Part shown: piece by piece, positions 1 through 7,609 of the stretch | Layout: each line of letters begins with the position of its first letter | How positions within the stretch are numbered: the first letter of the stretch is position 1 | Source: an uncultured Lachnospira sp. | Lineage (GTDB): Bacteria; Bacillota; Clostridia; Lachnospirales; Lachnospiraceae | Reading direction: 5' to 3' | DNA length: 63,133 nt | Assembly (NCBI GenBank): GCA_944381165.1 | Contig: CALWKC010000013.1 | Coordinates: forward strand, 1-63,133 | Program-made: the position numbers and the translations under genes | Notes under the pieces: model-generated | Told to the model about the DNA's origin: nothing | Database searches by the model: none | Seen by the model: the letters and a program-made list of their open reading frames with translations, nothing else

Positions 1-4
1 CGTT

Positions 5-1957
5 TTACAGTGGCTTATAATTGAAAAAATCAAACTCGGCGTAAAGCATATTATCGCCGCAGGCTTTGGCTTCGTCCGAGTATCCGCCTCCAAAATCGCC
101 CGCATATGCATACATTCCAAGCATAGCGCCGGTAAACCGCTTACCCTTTTTTAACCCCTCGTCACAGAGATAATATACATTCTCAAGCACATCGAGTTTG
201 GTATAATTTTCACCGTCATAGCTGAAATAAAATGTCCTCTTAAGATAGTTAGTCTCAACCTTAAGCCAAAGCTGCGAACAGCTTAAATCTATTTGCACAG
301 AATTTCCATCCTTATAGCCGTCTACATACTCCGTCACCTTGAGTATAATTCGTGACTGCTCTTCCTGCGTTGCAAACACTCCGAATTTCAAAAATGTATT
401 CTCATCATAGTAACATGTCATTCCTGCATCCTGCCCCGGGTACAGCTTGGGCAGTTTCATTTTGCAAACCGCCTCAAACTTAAAATCCTGCTGACGCCTT
501 AAAAGTATATTTCTCGCATGCATAGAATTTAAGTCCTCACGGCTTCCCTTAATTCTTACATGGGAATTGTCAAGCATAACTCCATTCGGCTCGGGTGCAC
601 GAGGAAATGTCCAGTCATAGCTTAATGAACTTCCGTCAAAGTCATCATCAAGACTCGATTCCCATACAGTTTCGGGCAAATCAGGTTTAATCTGGAGAGT
701 GCTTGGTCCGTTTAACCGGTTTACGACAGGCCAGCCGTCAGCTGTCCACTCTATAGGGTCAAGGGCTGTCTCTCGTCCGAGTATGCTGTATCCGTCTCCT
801 ATTTTGCGGCCGCACAGATAGACCATATACCATTCGCCGTTCTGCGTCTGTACCGGCTTTCCGTGTCCGCACCTCTGTATAATTGCGCCCTCGTCGTTCT
901 GTCTCATAATCGGATTGTACGGACATGGCGTGTATCTTCCCATAAGCTCTCTGCTCCTTGAGACTGTAATTCTGTGGCCCGGACCTGTGCCTCCCTCAGC
1001 CTCAAACAAATAATAATATCCGTCCTTTTTCAGCAAATGTGGTCCCTCCGGAGCTCTCTTGCAATCTCCGTAATATAAAAGCTGCGCCTCTCCCGTCTTT
1101 CTTGTCGCATCCTCGCTCAGAGGAAAAATACGTGCTCCCCTGTTTAAAAGCATGTATCTTCTTCCGTCGTCATCGGTAAATATAGACGGGTCTATTCCGT
1201 CCTCATCTATAACAGCAGGCTTGCTGTATGGTCCCTCAGGTTTATCTGAGCTTACTACTATCTGTTTCCTGTATACTGTTCCGTCATCATTGAGACGATA
1301 TGTGGCAGTTATGTAAAACCGACCTTTATAATATGAAATATCCGGCGCCCAATAGCCTCTTCCACCCTCCAGCTCGTCAAGAGCCGCCCATGAAGGCTCT
1401 GTAATTGCGTACCCGATAATCTTCCAGTGAACTAAATCCTTTGAGACAGACACAGGTATACATGGAAAATATACAAAAGATGAATTAACCATGTAATAAT
1501 CATCTCCCACCCTGACAACAGACGGGTCCGGATAAAATCCTGTTCTAATGGGATTTCTGTATAACTGTGAGTACTTTGCACCTATTTCCTGCTCAAAATA
1601 CTCCAAAAGGTCAAAAAATTTATTCTGATATGCAATATCAATCGGAGCTGACAAATTCAAATCACCGATAAGCGGCGACAAGCCAACCCTCTCTATAAGA
1701 TACTTACAGACATCAATACTTCCTGACATTGCAGCATAGTGAAGCATGTTGCGATGCTCATTATCCGTTATATCCATACTTGCTCTCGAATACTCGACAA
1801 TATATCGCACTAATTTTAAATTTCCGGTTTTTGCTGAAAGCAGCGCCATAGGCACTCCGTTTTCATCTCTCTCATCTATAAGATTCGGTTCCTCCTCGAG
1901 CATACGCTTAACCTCATCGATATTCTCAAGATAAATAGCATCCCTAATTGTACTCAC
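5..1957 (-). CDS. Ankyrin-repeat / GH43 glycoside hydrolase fusion
   Basis: Residues 1 to about 125 look like ankyrin-type helices (NLKLVRYIVEYSR, NMLHYAAMSGSIDVCKYLIE). From about 135 a GH43 five-bladed propeller begins, with catalytic Asp in YPDPS (~144), WAPD (~205), the second Asp in GIDPS (~256) and general acid Glu in APEGPHL (~304). The last ~200 residues resemble the beta-sandwich found after GH43 beta-xylosidases. There is no signal peptide, so the enzyme is probably cytoplasmic and acts on imported xylo- or arabino-oligosaccharides; the substrate is inference. AAGGAG lies 7 nt before a GTG at 1957, preferred over an upstream GTG at 1963 that is too close. The gene lies downstream of two sugar permeases but is separated from them by a terminator. 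Confidence 0.9.
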   Translation of the reverse strand: MSTIRDAIYLENIDEVKRMLEEEPNLIDERDENGVPMALLSAKTGNLKLVRYIVEYSRASMDITDNEHRNMLHYAAMSGSIDVCKYLIERVGLSPLIGDLNLSAPIDIAYQNKFFDLLEYFEQEIGAKYSQLYRNPIRTGFYPDPSVVRVGDDYYMVNSSFVYFPCIPVSVSKDLVHWKIIGYAITEPSWAALDELEGGRGYWAPDISYYKGRFYITATYRLNDDGTVYRKQIVVSSDKPEGPYSKPAVIDEDGIDPSIFTDDDGRRYMLLNRGARIFPLSEDATRKTGEAQLLYYGDCKRAPEGPHLLKKDGYYYLFEAEGGTGPGHRITVSRSRELMGRYTPCPYNPIMRQNDEGAIIQRCGHGKPVQTQNGEWYMVYLCGRKIGDGYSILGRETALDPIEWTADGWPVVNRLNGPSTLQIKPDLPETVWESSLDDDFDGSSLSYDWTFPRAPEPNGVMLDNSHVRIKGSREDLNSMHARNILLRRQQDFKFEAVCKMKLPKLYPGQDAGMTCYYDENTFLKFGVFATQEEQSRIILKVTEYVDGYKDGNSVQIDLSCSQLWLKVETNYLKRTFYFSYDGENYTKLDVLENVYYLCDEGLKKGKRFTGAMLGMYAYAGDFGGGYSDEAKACGDNMLYAEFDFFNYKPL

Positions 1958-1997
1958 AGGCACACTCCTTTCATAATTTCACCAATATGCTTTGAAC

Positions 1998-2021
1998 AAA
2001 GAGTTCGCTTGCGAACTCTTT
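1998..2021. repeat. 11-bp palindrome with 2-nt loop
   Basis: AAAGAGTTCGC and its exact complement are separated by TT. It sits in the leader of the ankyrin-GH43 gene. The 15-mer TTTGAACAAAGAGTT at 1991-2005 recurs at 60570-60584, so this is a copy of a dispersed intergenic element. Confidence 0.75.
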
Positions 2022-2110
2022 CGCGTAAAATAAAAATCTTTTTGTTTAAGTATAGCGCATTATGTCTGTATTTTCTACATATTAATACGTGTAAACGCAT
2101 TTTTTTACCG

Positions 2111-2146
2111 AAAAAAAGACTGACCTGCAATACACAGGTCAGCCTT
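2111..2146 (-). terminator. Rho-independent terminator after permease
   Basis: On the minus strand a 12-bp stem (one G-U pair, arms 2116-2127 and 2135-2146, 7-nt loop) is followed by a run of T. It ends the binding protein-permease unit, so the GH43 gene needs read-through or its own promoter in 1964-2110, where I see no convincing -35/-10 pair. A half-site like LacI-family operators, TGTAAACG, lies near 2090. Confidence 0.8.
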
Positions 2147-2171
2147 AAATTCTTTAAAATCTAAAATTAAA

Positions 2172-3035
2172 TCACTCTTTAACGGCGCCGACATTAACAC
2201 CCTGTACAAAATACTTCTGGCAGAACGGATAAATAATTGCGAAAGGCAATACTGCCACAATAACGGCTGCACTTGAAATTGTGTTAGGGTCAACCGAATC
2301 ATCATTAGGAATATCACTGTCCATAACCATGTTACGAAGCTTAATCTGGAAGTTAAACAATGCATTCTTATTGATGTAAATCTTGAAGTTAGTGTAATCG
2401 TTCCAGAACTGTACGGCAAACATCAAACCGATAGAAGCAAGAGCTGCCTTTGAAAGAGGAAGAACGATTCTGAAGAATATTCTCATAGGAGAACATCCGT
2501 CAATCTTGGCGGCTTCAAATAGCGACTCGGGGATACCTTCAAAGAAGTTCCTCATCAATACCAGGTTATAAACATTAATTGACAACGGCAGAATAACTGA
2601 CCAAAGCGTATTCAGCAAATGCAAATCCTTCATAACGAGGTACTTAGGAATCATACCACCATCGAAAATCATTGTGAAGAGCAGCATATACGCGAAGAAG
2701 TTTCTTCCCGGCATCTCCCACTGAATTAATACATAACCGCCTAATGTTACGAGCAGCAAACCAAGAAACGTACCAACAACTGTAACAAGACAAGATACAC
2801 CAAATGGTCTGTACAATGCAACTCGAGTTACGATTGCGCGGTAACCGCCGAGAGAGAACTCTGTCGGTATCCACTTAAAACCGTATGCCGATTTGGCATC
2901 AAGAGAATCAACAACAACCTTCCAAATAGGGAAAATAATTGCAAATGAAATCAGGATAAAAATCAAGCCATTAACAAGCGGGAAGATTTTAAATTTTTTC
3001 TTTTTCTTAGCAACTACAATCTGATTATCACTCAT
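2172..3035 (-). CDS. Carbohydrate ABC transporter permease (YtcP/LplC type)
   Basis: Second inner-membrane subunit of a CUT1 sugar importer. About six membrane helices are visible, the first at residues 20-40, and the EAA loop reads EAAKIDG (174-180) followed by a conserved LP, the contact for the ATPase. Length 287 matches the family. It starts 13 nt after the preceding permease with AAGGAGGG before ATG. As usual for this class no ATP-binding gene is nearby, so a shared MsmX-like ATPase elsewhere is expected. The specific sugar cannot be read from the sequence; the adjacent GH43 gene suggests plant-cell-wall oligosaccharides. Confidence 0.92.
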   Translation of the reverse strand: MSDNQIVVAKKKKKFKIFPLVNGLIFILISFAIIFPIWKVVVDSLDAKSAYGFKWIPTEFSLGGYRAIVTRVALYRPFGVSCLVTVVGTFLGLLLVTLGGYVLIQWEMPGRNFFAYMLLFTMIFDGGMIPKYLVMKDLHLLNTLWSVILPLSINVYNLVLMRNFFEGIPESLFEAAKIDGCSPMRIFFRIVLPLSKAALASIGLMFAVQFWNDYTNFKIYINKNALFNFQIKLRNMVMDSDIPNDDSVDPNTISSAAVIVAVLPFAIIYPFCQKYFVQGVNVGAVKE

Positions 3036-3048
3036 TATCTATCCCTCC

Positions 3049-4515
3049 TTATACAATACCGCGTCCGCGGACTTTCTTACTAGCATAATTACAGCCAAGT
3101 ACGAGAATCATTCCGACGAACGATTTAAACAAACCTACCGCTGTGGTATAACCATAATCCGAGTTACCGCTACTGAATGTCTTTCGGTATACGTATGTCT
3201 GCAATACCTCGGCAACATCCAATACAGCGTTGTTCATAGTAACAAATACTGACTCGAAAAGATTCATAACCTTAGCAAGGTTAAGAATGAATACTGTGAT
3301 GATTGTATTTGCCAATGCAGGAAGTGTGATATAAATCAAACGCTTCCAACGGTTAGCACCATCAATCTGTGCTGCTTCATATAAATCAGGGCTGATACCT
3401 GACAATGTAGCAAGGAAAAGAATTGTTCCCCAACCTGTATCTTTCCATATATTCATTACATAGAAAGTGCCTCTCCAATACTTAGTGTCACCAAGGAAGT
3501 ATATAGGCTCATTAATAATATTTGCCTTAAGTAAGAGACTGTTTACAACACCTGTAGTATTAGGGTCAAGAATCATCTTGAAAACGGATGCAACTACTAC
3601 CCATGACATGAAGTGAGGCAGATAAACAATTGTCTGAACTGACTTCTTAAATCCGAGTGTAACAATCTCATTCAGAAGAAGAGATATAATAACAGCAGCA
3701 CCTGTATTTAAAATCAACTTAATAATCGAAAGAATTAAAGTATTCCTAAACGCTGTCCAGAAATAAATATCGTTTGTGAACATCTGGGCAAAATGCTTAA
3801 GACCTATATAGTATGGATCAGTAATTACATATTTTGTGAACGCATACCGACAACCTGCCATCGGCCAATAATTAAACAGTAAAATCATTATAAACACAGG
3901 CAGGAACATAATATAGAAGCCTCTGTAATAATAGATTTTCTTCCATATACTCTTGTTAATTGAGTTAGAAAGATATCTCGTATCTACTCCGAGGTCCTTC
4001 TTGAAATGTTTCATAATATCAATGAAGCATCCGGCAACAGCCAAAATATATCCGATAATAAGAATATAAATGCCTAAGCCCAATACATAGGTTGAATCAT
4101 CGTAGTCATTACCAGAAGATAACAGTGTGGTCAGAGAATAAATATCATATTTATTTCTTCCATAATATCCTCTGAAATTCATACCTACAAATGAGGCAAT
4201 AAAAATGATTGCTGATATTGCTGTAGGAATAATTGACAGTACATCTTTTCTTGCAACAAGTAAAAGAATAGCAACTACAATAGCAATCATGAACAGATAC
4301 CACATAACAGGTAAATCAATGTTCATAAAACTGTAGGCATCAGAAATGTCACTTGTATTCTGAACAAAAGGCAAAAGCCCGCCTATAAAAGCAATAACTA
4401 AACCTATTACAGCAATCACCTTGAGATTTCCTGATTTGTCGCTCACAAGCGCTCCGCATCTCGGACATACCTTCGCATGCTTTGGTAACTCTGCATTACA
4501 AGACTTACATTGCAT
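3049..4515 (-). CDS. Zinc-ribbon-fused ABC sugar permease (LplB type)
   Basis: The C-terminal ~290 residues (from about 195) are an LplB-type CUT1 permease with EAA loop EAAQIDGANRW at 380-390. The first 190 residues are extra: a zinc ribbon with Cys3, Cys6, Cys17 and Cys20 (CKSC and CPRC), then about four membrane helices between 32 and 168. Usual length for this family is near 300, here 488. The reading frame is continuous and the start has a purine-rich site, so the fusion looks genuine. It pairs with the permease 13 nt downstream and the lipoprotein upstream. What the ribbon does is unknown; a cytoplasmic zinc-bound tag or regulator is one possibility. Confidence 0.9.
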   Translation of the reverse strand: MQCKSCNAELPKHAKVCPRCGALVSDKSGNLKVIAVIGLVIAFIGGLLPFVQNTSDISDAYSFMNIDLPVMWYLFMIAIVVAILLLVARKDVLSIIPTAISAIIFIASFVGMNFRGYYGRNKYDIYSLTTLLSSGNDYDDSTYVLGLGIYILIIGYILAVAGCFIDIMKHFKKDLGVDTRYLSNSINKSIWKKIYYYRGFYIMFLPVFIMILLFNYWPMAGCRYAFTKYVITDPYYIGLKHFAQMFTNDIYFWTAFRNTLILSIIKLILNTGAAVIISLLLNEIVTLGFKKSVQTIVYLPHFMSWVVVASVFKMILDPNTTGVVNSLLLKANIINEPIYFLGDTKYWRGTFYVMNIWKDTGWGTILFLATLSGISPDLYEAAQIDGANRWKRLIYITLPALANTIITVFILNLAKVMNLFESVFVTMNNAVLDVAEVLQTYVYRKTFSSGNSDYGYTTAVGLFKSFVGMILVLGCNYASKKVRGRGIV

Positions 4516-4589
4516 CTTCGTACCTTCTTTCCTAATATTTTTGTTTTAATTCTAAGCCTACATCTTGTCTGATAAATAAGCTAAAAATC

Positions 4590-4656
4590 GGAATCCACTT
4601 CCGGGAAGCAATGCCACCCTAAAGTGGATTCCTAAATACCGGTAATTATTATTACC
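4590..4656 (-). promoter_or_regulatory. Two intercistronic hairpins
   Basis: Between the binding-protein stop and the permease start are a 7-bp hairpin with a 4-nt loop (CGGTAAT type, about 4640-4657) and an 11-bp perfect stem (4590-4600 with 4622-4632). There is no T tract. Such structures commonly protect the 3' end of the binding-protein message or partly end transcription, giving more binding protein than permease; that role is inferred. Confidence 0.6.
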
Positions 4657-4676
4657 GCCTTTAATTATTCAATTGA

Positions 4677-6272
4677 TTATCTGCCGCTCTTCTTAGGATT
4701 GTTAAGAGAGTCAAGAACCTCTGCAACCTTGTCGCCAACTGTGCTGTTGTAGAAATCCATACCTTCCTGAACAGTCATGTTGCCAAGAGCAACCTCAGAA
4801 ATAACCTTATTTCTTGTTGTGTTAATATCTGTGCTGTTCTCACCAAGAGTCTCTGTCATTGGAAGAGGAACTGCAACTGTTGAGCACTTAGCGAAGAAAT
4901 CACCGTTTTCTATAGCAACCTCTGCCATTGAAGCAGCACCCGGATCATCACCGCTCTTGAATGTAGCCAAAGCAAGAATTGGGTCAATGTGGTTCTTCTG
5001 CATAAGCGTACTTGGCTTCTCAGGTGAAGGAAGCATATGGAATTCACCCTCTGAATATGTATACTCGCCCTTGCCTTCTGCAAGTGTTACAGTCTCAGCC
5101 TTTGTATCCCAGTGAGTTTCCTTAGCACCGTACTCCCAAGCTGTCTGAACGTCGCCGCCGTCAAGCATTGTGTCGATGAAGTACTTAAAGATGCCTTCCG
5201 GATTCTCAGCAGATGTTGTAATACACCATGCCGGAGCAATTCTCTCTACATATGTACCAAGCTCCTTGATTGGATTGATAGCGATAAGCTCACCGCTGAG
5301 ATCCTTAGATTCAAGGTTTGTCTTTAATGTGTTAGCCCATGTACCAGCCCAGTATGTAAATACGCCTGACTCTGATGCAGGATCTGTTGAATAGAACTTG
5401 TTACGGGCATCTGATGTCTTCTGACCAAGTGTAGCCTTGTCAATTACGCCTTCTGCAACAGCAGTCTGAATTCTCTGAAGAGCATCCTGCATAGCCTTCT
5501 CTGAGAAACCGTCAACATACTTTCCTGAAGAATTCTTATAGAATGTGTACTGTGCCTGCTGATAGAACTCTGGCAGGTAGTTAGTGTAAGGAGCTTCTGT
5601 TGAGATGAAGTCAGGAGCTGAAATTACGAAATGTCCCTTTGTCGCAGCCATCTGCTTTAAGTAGCCATAGTATGTATTGAAGTCCATTGTAACGCCATCA
5701 ACCTTAGATACATCGATGCCTGCATCCTCAAGCCAAGTCTTCTTAATGTATGTGCAGCATCCGTTACCACGGTATGGAGAGAAACCATACATAGCCTGAG
5801 TTCCGTCCTCACCGTTAACAAGAAGTGCCTGAAGAACGTTCTCAGCTGTGTCGATAAGTCTTCCTGAATTCTTTGTCTCAGAGTCGTTCCATGCATCTGT
5901 CATGTTCCAAAGGAAACCGTTAGAAGCATAAAGAGCATAGTAATCTGATGAAAGAAGAACTACATCAGGAATATCATCACTGTTGAATGCGTTAGCAACT
6001 GCATCATAGTAGTTACTGTGGTCCGGTCTAACCCACTCGATATCAAGACCTGTGAGCTCACCAAGGTAATCATAGAACTGCTGAGCACCATTTGACTCGG
6101 TTACAACTGTGCTGTCAACCATAACTGTGAATTTGCCAGGCTTTGTAACCTCGCCCGAAGCACTACCACCATCGCTGCTTCCGCCGCCATTGCTGTTGCC
6201 GCAGGCAACAAGGCTCATTACTGAAGTAAGTGTAAGACCTACAGCAGTAAGTTTCTTAATTGTTTTTTTCAT
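4677..6272 (-). CDS. Extracellular solute-binding lipoprotein
   Basis: A type II signal peptide is clear: basic start, hydrophobic stretch, lipobox LVAC with Cys24, then a Gly/Ser/Asn linker. The mature part (~500 residues) fits the large family 1 sugar-binding proteins that accompany LplB/YtcP permeases. It would sit on the outer face of the membrane and deliver oligosaccharides to the two downstream permeases. AGGAGGG lies 11 nt before the ATG and a good sigma-A promoter lies upstream. Ligand cannot be assigned from sequence; xylan- or arabinan-derived sugars are suggested only by the neighbouring GH43. Confidence 0.92.
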   Translation of the reverse strand: MKKTIKKLTAVGLTLTSVMSLVACGNSNGGGSSDGGSASGEVTKPGKFTVMVDSTVVTESNGAQQFYDYLGELTGLDIEWVRPDHSNYYDAVANAFNSDDIPDVVLLSSDYYALYASNGFLWNMTDAWNDSETKNSGRLIDTAENVLQALLVNGEDGTQAMYGFSPYRGNGCCTYIKKTWLEDAGIDVSKVDGVTMDFNTYYGYLKQMAATKGHFVISAPDFISTEAPYTNYLPEFYQQAQYTFYKNSSGKYVDGFSEKAMQDALQRIQTAVAEGVIDKATLGQKTSDARNKFYSTDPASESGVFTYWAGTWANTLKTNLESKDLSGELIAINPIKELGTYVERIAPAWCITTSAENPEGIFKYFIDTMLDGGDVQTAWEYGAKETHWDTKAETVTLAEGKGEYTYSEGEFHMLPSPEKPSTLMQKNHIDPILALATFKSGDDPGAASMAEVAIENGDFFAKCSTVAVPLPMTETLGENSTDINTTRNKVISEVALGNMTVQEGMDFYNSTVGDKVAEVLDSLNNPKKSGR

Positions 6273-6299
6273 AAACCTATAAACCCTCCTTTTGGTTTT

Positions 6300-6316
6300 A
6301 TGGGGATAACCCCCAT
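6300..6316. repeat. Operator-like palindrome in 5' leader
   Basis: ATGGGG and CCCCAT flank a 5-nt centre, between the -10 box and the ribosome site of the binding-protein gene. It could be an operator or an RNA hairpin; no regulator gene lies next to it. Confidence 0.4.
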
Positions 6317-6338
6317 GGCCAATTTATTTGACAAATGT

Positions 6339-6367
6339 ATAATAGCATTTTTGTACTATTTTAACAA
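6339..6367 (-). promoter_or_regulatory. Sigma-A promoter of sugar transport unit
   Basis: -35 TTGTTA (6362-6367), 17-nt spacer, -10 TATTAT (6339-6344) on the minus strand. The rest of the 372-nt gap 6273-6644 is AT-rich with no gene I can support. Confidence 0.7.
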
Positions 6368-6587
6368 GACTATTTTAAACAATTCTTGTATTTTTTTTGT
6401 ACATTTTGTGAACGCCCTGTATTTACGCGGTTTTTACGTTCATTATTTTTTCATTTTTATGGCAGGCGCAGCAGTTTATATATTGATACTATGATATATT
6501 TATCATTATTTTTTTAACACTTTCTGTTAATTTTGCACTATCACAATCTGCTTTAAGAGAAAAATTTACATCATTTTTACAACAAAC

Positions 6588-6624
6588 AGCACAAATTATT
6601 CAAAAATATTTTGAATTTTGTGCT
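6588..6624. terminator. Hairpin downstream of yigZ
   Basis: Arms AGCACAAA..ATTCAAAA (6588-6605) and TTTTGAATTTTGTGCT (6609-6624) pair with a 2-nt bulge and a 3-nt loop. The following T content is modest, so this is a weak terminator candidate for yigZ. Confidence 0.5.
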
Positions 6625-6644
6625 TTATTACTATTGTTAATTAT

Positions 6645-7298
6645 TTATTCACAATTTTCCGAAATAATATTTACTTCTCCGTCAAAAACGCCGTAAATTA
6701 CATCGTTAATTTTAACAGCCGAAAGTTTTGCCCCGAATACATCTGTCAGCAGTTTCTGAAAATCTGCATATGCAGACAGTTCAATCAGAAGCTCAAGCTG
6801 TACATTTTCACTATAGTCAATATTCCTTATAACAGCGCCTTCGTCCACACAAATATACTGAAGTTTTCCCAAACTGTTATAATCCGCATCTATACGAGCC
6901 GTTACGCCTCTGCGCACCTCCATGACTCCTGCATTGTCAAGACCGGCTTTCGCCGCAGCCGTATATGCTCTTATCAATCCGCCTGTTCCAAGCAGAGTCC
7001 CTCCGAAATATCTTGTAACAATTATAAGGCAGTTGCACACACCGCTTCTGTCAATAACCTCAAGGATAGGCTTTCCCGCAGTACCTGAAGGCTCGCCGTC
7101 ATCGCTGAATCTCTTGATTTCGTTTTTTTCTCCTATTACATATGCATAACAGTGGTGTCTTGCATCCCAGTATTTTTTCTTTGTTTCATTAATATAATGA
7201 AGCGCCTGCTCCTCATCAGTCAAATCATACACATCCGCTATAAAACGTGATTTTTTTTCAACAACCTCTCCTGTCCCGGCATTATGTATTCTTTTCAT
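6645..7298 (-). CDS. yigZ: YigZ/IMPACT family protein
   Basis: Member of the UPF0029/IMPACT family, 217 residues, the usual length for bacterial YigZ. The N-terminal domain has the typical KKSRFIA, ARHHCYAY and DDGEPSGTAGKPI stretches, then IIVTRYFGGTLLGTGGL, and a C-terminal alpha/beta domain. The family has been linked to translation and stress control in eukaryotes (IMPACT); the bacterial role is not settled. It is a single gene between the sugar operon promoter and the divergent penicillin-binding protein. Identification is by family signatures, not by context. Confidence 0.93.
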   Translation of the reverse strand: MKRIHNAGTGEVVEKKSRFIADVYDLTDEEQALHYINETKKKYWDARHHCYAYVIGEKNEIKRFSDDGEPSGTAGKPILEVIDRSGVCNCLIIVTRYFGGTLLGTGGLIRAYTAAAKAGLDNAGVMEVRRGVTARIDADYNSLGKLQYICVDEGAVIRNIDYSENVQLELLIELSAYADFQKLLTDVFGAKLSAVKINDVIYGVFDGEVNIISENCE

Positions 7299-7418
7299 AA
7301 TTAATAAAGGCTCCGCGCATCAATATATTTTACGTTCACACACAATGTATTTATTATGCTTAAGACATAGCGTTTTGTCAAGCAAATTATAACATTCCTG
7401 CATGCTAAATCTTTTCAC

Positions 7419-7448
7419 TTGAGACATTTACCATATTTATGTTATAAT
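7419..7448 (+). promoter_or_regulatory. Sigma-A promoter of PBP gene
   Basis: -35 TTGAGA (7419-7424), 18-nt spacer, -10 TATAAT (7443-7448). The predicted leader to the ATG at 7610 is about 155 nt, GC-richer than the promoter and able to form local stems, but I recognise no riboswitch in it. Confidence 0.7.
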
Positions 7449-7609
7449 AAACCAAACTCTGTCCGCATACAGGTTTGCAATACAAATCTGTTCTGCGCTG
7501 TATACGGCTCAAAGCCGGGCTGCCGCATCAGCCTGACAGGCACCGGCATCAGGGTTTTAACGCACAGGAGGCACATACTTAAATATACGTGCAGAATATG
7601 GAGGTTTAT

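Noticed and set aside
7455-7609. Riboswitch in the PBP leader
   Set aside because: Only local stems are visible; no known aptamer core.
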